From assembly GCA_018224345.1 (NCBI GenBank), contig JAGTUW010000021.1, positions 1-11,550 of the forward strand: 11,550 nt of DNA. The letters run 5' to 3'. Below are positions 1 to 5,874 of this stretch, in pieces. The translations under genes and the position numbers were made by a program. The notes under the pieces are model-generated. The model did no database searches and had not been told where the DNA came from. It was given only the letters and a program-made list of their open reading frames with translations. The stretch is from Bacteroidota bacterium (GTDB lineage Bacteria; Bacteroidota; Ignavibacteria; SZUA-365). Within the stretch, counting starts at the first letter, position 1; every line of letters begins with the position of its first letter.

Positions 1-236
1 GCTGTATCCGTTGTCATCGGAATTCATTTTTTTGTAAGTTATGACATCATGAAATGGAACTTCCATATTACCACCTCACAAGTTTTCAGCATCTCATTCA
101 TCACTATTTGTGAGGATGCAGTTTGTCCTATACATCTGCGGTACAGAGATGAAGGGGGCAGTTTCGTTGAGAAGGTATCCGCCTTTCATTCCACAGTTGA
201 CAGGGATCTTACACTCATTAGACGGTATTCAGAACA
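1..236. other. Leader region upstream of the inositol cluster
   Basis: No recognisable gene lies here. Frame 1 is open from the left edge to a TGA at 238-240 that overlaps the ATG of the next gene (79 codons, ATGA overlap). The translation has no recognisable motif and the stretch is AT-rich, so it is either the C-terminal end of an unrecognised gene or chance. A TTGACA at 197-202 could be a -35 element for the inositol-phosphate synthase gene, but no good -10 lies 16-18 bases downstream. No strong Shine-Dalgarno precedes position 237. Confidence 0.3.
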
Positions 237-1559
237 ATGAAACACAATCTTGAAAAACCTGCCGGCCGACTCGGTGTACTGCTCCCGGGTCTTGGTGCCG
301 TCGCGACAACCTTTATCGCCGGCGTACTGGCTGTACGCAATGGCATTTCCCAACCGTATGGTTCACTGACACAGATGGGGACGATCCGTCTGGGGAAACG
401 AACTGAACACCGCCTCCCGGAGATCAAGGATTTCATCCCGCTGTCGGACCTGTCCTCACTCGTTTTCGGGGGCTGGGATATTTTCGACGACAATGTCTAT
501 GACGCCGCGGTCAAGGCTGGAGTACTGGAAGGACAATTATTGTACGACCTGAAAGATGAGTTGTCTTCAATCACACCGATGCCTGCGGTATTTGACAAGG
601 ATTATGTACGCCGCCTCGATGGTCCGAACGTCAAGACCGGTAGGAACAAGATGGAGCTGGCCGAAGCGCTGATCGGAGACATCGAAGCATTCAAGGCGGA
701 CAACGACTGCAGCCGCCTGGTCATGATCTGGTGCGGTTCGACCGAAACCTTCATCGAAGTAACGGATGTACATCAGACTGTTGAGTCCTTTGAGCGCGGT
801 CTCATCGACAATCATTCTTCGATTCCCCCGAGCATGATTTATGCCTATGCAGCGATCCGTATGGGAATTCCCTATGCCAATGGTGCTCCGAATCTCTCGG
901 CTGACATTCCGGCGTTGGTCGAACTCGCAAAGAAAACGGGCACACCCATTGCAGGCAAGGATTTCAAAACCGGCCAGACGCTGATGAAAACAATCATCGC
1001 ACCGGGTCTGAAAGCGCGATCATTGGGTGTGCACGGCTGGTTCTCGACGAATATTCTCGGCAACAGGGACGGGGAAGTCTTGGACGACCCCGGAAGTTTC
1101 AAGACCAAGGAAGAATCGAAACTCAGTGTGCTGGAGACTATACTCGAACCTGACCTTCACTCTCATCTCTACGATGATCTCTATCATAAAATCAGGATTA
1201 ATTACTATCCTCCGCGGGGAGATAACAAGGAAAGCTGGGATAATATCGATATCTTCGGCTGGCTCGGATATAAGATGCAGATAAAGATCAATTTTCTCTG
1301 CAGGGATTCGGTGCTCGCTGCGCCGATCGTGCTTGATCTGGCTCTTCTGCTGGATCAGGCCAAGAGATCGGAAATGTCAGGAATTCAGGAATGGCTATCG
1401 TTCTATTTCAAATCTCCACAAGCCGGAGAAGGGCTTCGTCCCCAGCATGATCTGTTCCGTCAACTCATGAAACTTGAGAATACACTGCGCTACATGCAGG
1501 GAGAGGATCTGATCACACATCTCGGACTGGATTATTATGATGAAGCTGCGGGCTCATAA
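237..1559 (+). CDS. ino1: myo-inositol-1-phosphate synthase
   Basis: Converts D-glucose-6-phosphate to 1D-myo-inositol 3-phosphate using NAD+, in the cytoplasm; this is the first committed step of inositol lipid synthesis. The 440-aa length fits complete bacterial enzymes. Family hallmarks are visible: the Rossmann dinucleotide loop GLGAVATTFIAG (18-29), SLTQMGTIRLGKR (43-55), the GGWDIFDDNVYDAA block (78-91), IPYANGAPNLSADIPAL (211-227), the active-site lysine region GKDFKTGQT (240-248), NILGNRDGEVL (272-282), and KMQIKINFLCRDSVLAAPIVLDLALLLD (346-373). The N-terminus starts at the usual distance from the Rossmann loop, which supports the ATG at 237 although the ribosome binding site is weak. 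It is the first gene of a cluster with a CDP-alcohol phosphatidyltransferase and an AUR1-like protein, so its product is probably used for phosphatidylinositol-type lipids. Family assignment is very secure; the lipid role is inferred from context. Confidence 0.96.
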   Translation: MKHNLEKPAGRLGVLLPGLGAVATTFIAGVLAVRNGISQPYGSLTQMGTIRLGKRTEHRLPEIKDFIPLSDLSSLVFGGWDIFDDNVYDAAVKAGVLEGQLLYDLKDELSSITPMPAVFDKDYVRRLDGPNVKTGRNKMELAEALIGDIEAFKADNDCSRLVMIWCGSTETFIEVTDVHQTVESFERGLIDNHSSIPPSMIYAYAAIRMGIPYANGAPNLSADIPALVELAKKTGTPIAGKDFKTGQTLMKTIIAPGLKARSLGVHGWFSTNILGNRDGEVLDDPGSFKTKEESKLSVLETILEPDLHSHLYDDLYHKIRINYYPPRGDNKESWDNIDIFGWLGYKMQIKINFLCRDSVLAAPIVLDLALLLDQAKRSEMSGIQEWLSFYFKSPQAGEGLRPQHDLFRQLMKLENTLRYMQGEDLITHLGLDYYDEAAGS

Positions 1560-1711
1560 GTCAGTTGAGAACGGCGGAGGCCCGGAGTTGTTTTTGCAGC
1601 GCATGTAGTGTCATTCTACGTTTCCGTCGACTCCCCGTCAATATTGTGGTTTCCGTTGCTGCTTGGTAGCGAGTGTTGAGCATTGTATCATCATCGCCGT
1701 GCTGAAGTGTT

Positions 1712-2101
1712 ATGCGTGCATTTCTGAAATTCCAGACTTCGTCCGTCCTTTCGACACTATTGGATTACTCGATAACGATATTCCTCACCGAGGTACTTTC
1801 TGTTCTCTATACTCTGTCGTCTGCATGCGGGCTTCTTTCCGGTGGAATCATCAATTTTCTGCTCAACAAGAACTGGGTATTCGAATACCGGGGAAAGCAG
1901 GAATTCCGTCTGCTTCGTCTGTACGTTGCAGTCTGGGCAACAAATCTGTTCATGAACACCATCGGTCTGTATATGTTGACGGAGATGGTCCGCATGGATT
2001 ACAGAATCTCAAAAATCCTCACTTCTGTTGTTGTAGGAGTGCTTCTGAGTTATTTTGCACAGAGGAGAATCGTTTTCCGGCCACAGCAGAGAATAGTATG
2101 A
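1712..2101 (+). CDS. GtrA-like four-helix membrane protein
   Basis: A 129-aa, very hydrophobic protein with about four predicted membrane helices (roughly residues 10-30, 35-53, 70-90 and 100-117). It carries the GtrA-family signatures NFLLNKNWVF (48-57), after helix 2, and SYFAQRRIVF, after helix 4; in this family aromatic/basic patches of this form follow helices 2 and 4. GtrA-family proteins are usually linked to moving lipid-linked sugars such as polyprenyl-phosphate glucose across the inner membrane, or act as accessories to glycosyltransferases. It lies between inositol-phosphate synthase (152-nt gap) and a CDP-alcohol phosphatidyltransferase (109-nt gap), so it might act on an inositol lipid or its glycosylated form; that is inference. 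The ATG at 1712 has only a weak upstream GAAG. The fold assignment is good; the substrate is unknown. Confidence 0.85.
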   Translation: MRAFLKFQTSSVLSTLLDYSITIFLTEVLSVLYTLSSACGLLSGGIINFLLNKNWVFEYRGKQEFRLLRLYVAVWATNLFMNTIGLYMLTEMVRMDYRISKILTSVVVGVLLSYFAQRRIVFRPQQRIV

Positions 2102-2210
2102 GTTGGATTCTGGTGACATACGGAGCGAAGAGCGAAGAACGGCTGCAGCGTTTACAGGAACAGTTTTATTTCTGTCCCCATTTCGTGCGGGGAGCAGCAG
2201 AGGTGACATC

Positions 2211-2900
2211 GTGAATCTGCAAGAACGTGTAAAACCGCCTGTGTACAAGCTGCTCATGCCATTGGTCAGATTACTGATCCGTCTGGGTGTCACACCGAAT
2301 GTCATCACTACCATAGGATTGATCATAAACGTCCTTGCAGCAGTTGTCTTTGTTTTCGGTGCAGAGCGTGCCAACAGGGGAGAATTCGCGTTCATCGGTT
2401 GGGCGAGTGCGCTCATTCTGTTTGCCGGACTGTTTGACATCCTTGACGGACAGGTCGCACGCGAGGGGAAAATGAAGACGACCTTCGGTGCCATTTACGA
2501 TTCCGTTCTGGACAGGTACAGCGAACTGGTCATGTTTCTCGGTATCTGTTATTATCTCGTCGCACATGGATATTTTCTGAGCTCATTGTTCGCCTTCATT
2601 GCAATGATCGGGTCGGTTATGGTCAGTTACACGCGCGCGCGGGCAGAGGGGGCTGGCATACAGTGCAACACTGGCCTGATGCAACGTCCGGCGCGCATTA
2701 TCATCATCGGTGTCTCCGGTATTATCTGTGCGATTGCCGCAGAGATTATCGGCAGTGATTACAAGCTGATCCTTCCCTTTTTCCCGCGTAGAATCGCGGA
2801 GACCATATCGATTTTTGTCATCCCGATCGCCGTCGTTGCGGTACTGTCGAATATCACTGCGATCGGTCGTTTGCGTCATTGCAGGAAGCAGTTGCTATGA
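2211..2900 (+). CDS. CDP-alcohol phosphatidyltransferase, probable phosphatidylinositol-phosphate synthase
   Basis: A 229-aa integral membrane enzyme with the full CDP-alcohol phosphotransferase motif D-x2-DG-x2-AR-x8-G-x3-D-x3-D: D76, D79, G80, A83, R84, G93, D97 and D101. Family members swap CMP of a CDP-lipid for an alcohol; the Asp residues bind two divalent cations. LGVTPNVITTIGL (25-37) is the usual N-terminal family segment, and about six membrane helices are apparent. Beside inositol-phosphate synthase the likely acceptor is inositol 3-phosphate, giving phosphatidylinositol phosphate from CDP-diacylglycerol, as in actinobacteria and in the Bacteroides thetaiotaomicron inositol lipid cluster. 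The GTG start at 2211 is chosen because AGAGG lies 7 bases upstream and the protein then starts at the usual distance from the first helix. A longer TTG start at 2103 would add 36 low-complexity residues. The stop overlaps the next ATG. Phosphatidylglycerophosphate or archaetidylinositol-type activity cannot be excluded from sequence alone. Confidence 0.9.
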   Translation: MNLQERVKPPVYKLLMPLVRLLIRLGVTPNVITTIGLIINVLAAVVFVFGAERANRGEFAFIGWASALILFAGLFDILDGQVAREGKMKTTFGAIYDSVLDRYSELVMFLGICYYLVAHGYFLSSLFAFIAMIGSVMVSYTRARAEGAGIQCNTGLMQRPARIIIIGVSGIICAIAAEIIGSDYKLILPFFPRRIAETISIFVIPIAVVAVLSNITAIGRLRHCRKQLL

Positions 2901-3901
2901 GGCGTGCGGGGGTATCAGCCCATGGGAAAACCGGGACAAGCCGCAGCGAAGGTGCGATCGATACCGCAGCGGACTTCCCGCGGCGTGCTTCGTTGATCAA
3001 CATTCTGCTTTCTATCGCCTATCTGTACTTCATCCATTGCACAACCGGTCTGAAAATCGAACATATCGGTCTTATCGGTGTCTACAATCTTGGTTTCGTT
3101 GCCCACCGTACTACCAGGAAGCTTGTCAGTGCACTTGCCGTATTTCTGATCTTCGGTATTCTTTATGATATAATGAAAGTGCATCCGAATTATCTCGTCA
3201 GCACTGTGGATTTCGAGGACATCTACAATCTCGAAAAGCTTTTGTTCGGCATTCATACTCAGAGTGGTGTTCTGACTGTGAATGAATATTTTCAATATCA
3301 TCATTCGACCACATTGGACCTCACGGCGGGCATATTTTATCTTAATTGGATGTCCGTTCCACTCTTATTTGCCGTTTATTTGTATTTCAGCGACAAGAAG
3401 CTGTATCTGCGTTATGCATTGGCATTCTTATTTGTAAATATTCTGGGATTCTGTCTCTATTACATTTATCCAGCAGCACCGCCATGGTATATCGCACAGT
3501 ATGGTTTCGTGTTCGACGACACTGTACTTGGTAGTGCAGCGGACCTCCTCCGCTTCGATGAACTCGTCGGAATAGGGATTTTCGAAACCATTTATACGCG
3601 AAACTCCAATGTATTCGCGGCGGTCCCCTCTCTGCACAGCGCTTATCCCGTTGTAGTCCTGTATTATGGTGCAAAGAAGCGTATTCCACTTCTGACCGGC
3701 TTCCTGGCTGTGTACATGCTTGGCATCTGGTTTGCAGCCGTGTATTCAGGACATCATTACATCATCGATGTCATCCTCGGTGTGTTATGCGCTATTGTGG
3801 GCATTGTCGTCTTCCATGGGATTCTGCTGCGCCGCCCCGGTATCCGTGCACTTCTCGCGCGCTACGAACGTTTTATCTCTTCACGTGGAGAGGCTCTGTA
3901 A
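2897..3901 (+). CDS. PAP2/AUR1-like membrane enzyme, possible inositol phosphoceramide synthase or inositol-lipid phosphatase
   Basis: A 334-aa multi-pass membrane protein of the PAP2 superfamily, most like the AUR1/Ipt1 (inositolphosphotransferase) branch. Visible motifs are YPAAPPWY (191-198), typical of that branch, PSLHSAYP with His247, and SGHHYIIDVILG with His287 and Asp291; the SLH...HHYxxD spacing matches the catalytic His-His-Asp triad of AUR1-type enzymes. AUR1 moves phosphoinositol from phosphatidylinositol to ceramide; other PAP2 proteins remove phosphate from lipids. The ATG at 2897 overlaps the TGA of the phosphatidyltransferase (ATGA) and has GGAAG 8 bases upstream, so the two genes are translationally coupled. 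The first 30 residues are polar and Arg-rich, then about six helices follow. This is the last clear gene of the inositol cluster. The superfamily is secure; the choice between transferase and phosphatase is inference, since no separate phosphatase is visible in the window. Confidence 0.85.
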   Translation: MRRAGVSAHGKTGTSRSEGAIDTAADFPRRASLINILLSIAYLYFIHCTTGLKIEHIGLIGVYNLGFVAHRTTRKLVSALAVFLIFGILYDIMKVHPNYLVSTVDFEDIYNLEKLLFGIHTQSGVLTVNEYFQYHHSTTLDLTAGIFYLNWMSVPLLFAVYLYFSDKKLYLRYALAFLFVNILGFCLYYIYPAAPPWYIAQYGFVFDDTVLGSAADLLRFDELVGIGIFETIYTRNSNVFAAVPSLHSAYPVVVLYYGAKKRIPLLTGFLAVYMLGIWFAAVYSGHHYIIDVILGVLCAIVGIVVFHGILLRRPGIRALLARYERFISSRGEAL

Positions 3902-3917
3902 GCTCGAAAAATTATTT

Positions 3918-3935
3918 CGCCCCTGCACGCGGTTT
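3918..3935 (+). repeat. 18-bp repeat copy, shared with the palindrome at 8254-8291
   Basis: The 18 bases CGCCCCTGCACGCGGTTT occur here, 17 bases after the stop of the AUR1-like gene, and again exactly at 8274-8291, where they overlap the right arm of a perfect palindrome. The left half of the palindrome is absent here. It lies inside a weak inverted repeat, TCGAAAA (3904-3910) with TTTTCGA (3933-3939), which could form a long-loop hairpin at the end of the operon. Confidence 0.6.
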
Positions 3936-4074
3936 TCGATATATTGTTTGGTTTCCGGTGTTTGTGACCGGACCGGGTACAGGGAGGGAGGAAACGCGAA
4001 ACAAATTGTATTTATGTCGGGAAATCTGCAGTTTGCGGTGAAATATATCCCGAACAACAGAAACGGAGGGCAGG

Positions 4075-4287
4075 ATGAAGCTTACCGATACCATGCAACG
4101 GAGCATAGCAGTCGCACTCACACTGCTGTTGTTGCCGCTCTGTACGCTGACAATGGCGCAGCATCGGGTCGGTATTCCGGGATGGAGTCATCCCTGCGAC
4201 CTTCGTGCAGAGCGGTCCGGACAGTGGAGTGGTATTGGGGATCGCACCGGAATGGGAGTTTCTCCGTCAGGAATCGCCACCCATTGA
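4075..4287 (+). pseudogene. N-terminal piece (signal peptide) of a frameshifted secreted protein
   Basis: The ATG at 4075 follows a strong Shine-Dalgarno (GGAGG, 5 bases before the ATG) and encodes a clear signal peptide: polar start MKLTDTMQRS, a hydrophobic core around residues 11-25, and a likely cleavage at LTMA|Q near residue 28. About 43 codons later the frame ends at TGA 4285-4287 with no recognisable domain. The +1-shifted frame is open from 4151 to 5371 and encodes a long protein with a T9SS sorting domain but no signal peptide of its own. The simplest reading is one gene, 4075-5371, interrupted by a one-base insertion (or two-base loss) somewhere between about 4151 and 4284. The GGG at 4179-4181 is one plausible spot. 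It may be a sequencing or assembly error, a real mutation, or, less likely, programmed frameshifting. Confidence 0.7.
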
Positions 4288-5371
4288 TATTCTCCCCGGT
4301 CATCTCCATCGTTACTCGCTCGAACTCACTTCGCATGTCCCGGGGAGAAATGCAGTGTATCTGTTGCGGCGATTCGAGTTTGTTGCCGCACCCCACGATC
4401 GCTTTGGCACCATTCTCACGGATCGGAGCTATCCGACACGTATCGAATTCGGGTATCGAAGTGACCTGCATCTGTACCACCCCGGATTGACAATCGATAT
4501 CGACAGTGTGCAGCATCTCACCGGCATGCAGGGGTTTTACGCATCGATGCGTGTTCAGCGTGATACCGCGCGCGGCGACACCCTGCAATGGCTTGCATTG
4601 CATTCGGTGGAGGACACATCGATTGTCACCCCGCGGCTTGCCATCGAAGTACTGCATCATCCTCCCGCCGCCGTTGTCCTGCATGAGCCCGCGGACAGTG
4701 CCTTGGTACGTGTCTATTTTCCTACGGACACGACGACTTTCACCTGGGAACGGGCAGAACCGCCGGATCCGTTTCATAACATCCGTGTATCACGTTTCGA
4801 TACGCTGCTTTATTCCGATTATGTTCGAGACGTTCTGATACTGATCGATGCAGGGACACTGATTCGTTCAGTGAAGATTGACAGTGACGATCACGGTCGT
4901 TCTTCGCAACGCCGCATGTCCCACAAGGAACTTGCGAAGGCTTTGTTGCAGATCATTTATCCCCATCGCCGCCTGGGGGACATCATCTGGTATGTCGAGT
5001 CCTCCGACGGTCTGTATGTCACATCCTCGACCGAGATGCCCGACGGGCGTCCCGGTCACTTGTTGATGACCGACCGCGTTATAAATGTCGAGCAGGTCTC
5101 TCCTGTGGCGGATTTCCATTTGGGGCAGAATTACCCGAATCCTGCTGCCGGTGCAACGACGATTCCGTTCGGTATAAATGAGGGTGGTGTCGTGCGTCTG
5201 ACTGTGCATACTCTCCTCGGCGAGCGCGTTGCCGTGCTTGTCGACGAACGCATGGAGGCCGGCGAATACCGCATCCCCTTCGAGACATTCGCTTTGCCGC
5301 CCGGAACATACATCTGTCGCCTCGAGACCTCCTCGGGTCTGCTGACCATGGTGATGTCGCTGTTGCGGTGA
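4205..5371 (+). CDS. Secreted protein body with C-terminal T9SS type A sorting domain (frame-shifted from its signal peptide)
   Basis: Starting at GTG 4205 this frame gives 388 aa; it is open back to 4151 and probably belongs to the signal peptide encoded from 4075 in another frame. The first 290 or so residues are not recognised; they read as a beta-rich extracellular protein, with no catalytic motif seen. The last 90 residues are a Por/T9SS type A sorting domain: LGQNYPNPAAGATTIPFGI, then a VRLTVHTLLGERVAVLVDE strand pair, EAGEYRIPFE and PPGTYICRLET. In the FCB superphylum such domains direct proteins across the outer membrane through the type IX system, after which they are usually removed or anchored. 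No good ribosome binding site precedes GTG 4205, which supports the frameshift reading. The next gene follows after 22 nt, probably in the same transcript. Confidence 0.8.
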   Translation: MQSGPDSGVVLGIAPEWEFLRQESPPIDILPGHLHRYSLELTSHVPGRNAVYLLRRFEFVAAPHDRFGTILTDRSYPTRIEFGYRSDLHLYHPGLTIDIDSVQHLTGMQGFYASMRVQRDTARGDTLQWLALHSVEDTSIVTPRLAIEVLHHPPAAVVLHEPADSALVRVYFPTDTTTFTWERAEPPDPFHNIRVSRFDTLLYSDYVRDVLILIDAGTLIRSVKIDSDDHGRSSQRRMSHKELAKALLQIIYPHRRLGDIIWYVESSDGLYVTSSTEMPDGRPGHLLMTDRVINVEQVSPVADFHLGQNYPNPAAGATTIPFGINEGGVVRLTVHTLLGERVAVLVDERMEAGEYRIPFETFALPPGTYICRLETSSGLLTMVMSLLR

Positions 5372-5393
5372 GCATTGTCTCTGGAAAGAAACA

Positions 5394-5756
5394 GTGGCCT
5401 GCATTCTCCGAACGGCGGCAGATACGAGCTGCTTCAGCATCGAGCGAGCCACGAAAGACAGTTTGTTCCTCAGTAGACTGGTTATGCCTGACGGGAAAGG
5501 TGACACCGTGGACGTGCCCCCGCATATGATTGAAACGCTGCGTTCAAACGCAGTGATTCTGCTTGATCCTGCGACCGTACTTGATTTTTCGCTGGACAGT
5601 CTACGGTTTCCACTGACCGATATCGCACGGATGCAGACATACGAGTATGATATTATCCGCACTGCCATTGCGGTCGGTATCGGCCTCGCAACCGCGATCA
5701 GTGGCGTACTGCTGCTGTTTATATTCGAGGCCGGCATTTTCCCGGTTGATCCGTGA
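5394..5756 (+). CDS. Small protein with one C-terminal membrane helix, function unknown
   Basis: A 120-aa protein not recognised as a named family. Residues 1-85 are polar and mixed, with the segment LRFPLTDIARMQTYEYD (70-86) just before a single hydrophobic helix at about 89-112 (IRTAIAVGIGLATAISGVLLLFIF), and a short acidic tail. The pattern 'I-P-L-x-D-I-x-x-(aromatic)' followed by a membrane helix is familiar from short FCB-group hypothetical proteins; that is memory of a pattern, not a family call. The GTG start at 5394 has GGAAAG about 6 bases upstream and lies 22 nt after the T9SS-sorted protein, so co-transcription is likely. Two cysteines near the N-terminus (residues 3 and 13) are not in a lipobox. 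Confidence 0.65.
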   Translation: MACILRTAADTSCFSIERATKDSLFLSRLVMPDGKGDTVDVPPHMIETLRSNAVILLDPATVLDFSLDSLRFPLTDIARMQTYEYDIIRTAIAVGIGLATAISGVLLLFIFEAGIFPVDP

Positions 5757-5874
5757 TGAATTGTGCCAGTTTCAGGTAAAATTGTCATCACCGGTCGTCC
5801 GCATAATAGGGGAGCCGGTAACAGGGCATGCGTCGACACTGCATGTGTGGCTTCCGGCATGCCGCACAATACAG

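Noticed and set aside
49..240. 63-aa + strand frame ending in an ATGA overlap with the inositol-phosphate synthase gene
   Set aside because: No ribosome site, no recognisable sequence, AT-rich non-coding look; kept only as a remark on the leader region.
2103..2210. TTG start extending the phosphatidyltransferase by 36 residues
   Set aside because: The extension has no ribosome site and is unlike family N-termini, whereas GTG 2211 has AGAGG at the right distance.
1663..2214. 183-aa + strand frame across the GtrA gene
   Set aside because: It overlaps the GtrA-like gene in another frame and has irregular composition with no motif.
4118..4777. 219-aa - strand frame opposite the T9SS-sorted protein
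   Set aside because: Antisense shadow of the + strand gene; the + strand frame has the recognisable C-terminal sorting domain.
5825..5863. GGCATGC/GCATGCC inverted repeat between the convergent genes as a terminator
   Set aside because: The loop is long and no T-run follows on either strand.
4868..5869. 333-aa - strand frame antisense to the T9SS protein and the 120-aa gene
   Set aside because: Ser/Arg/His-rich with no motif and no start signal; opposite two better-supported genes.
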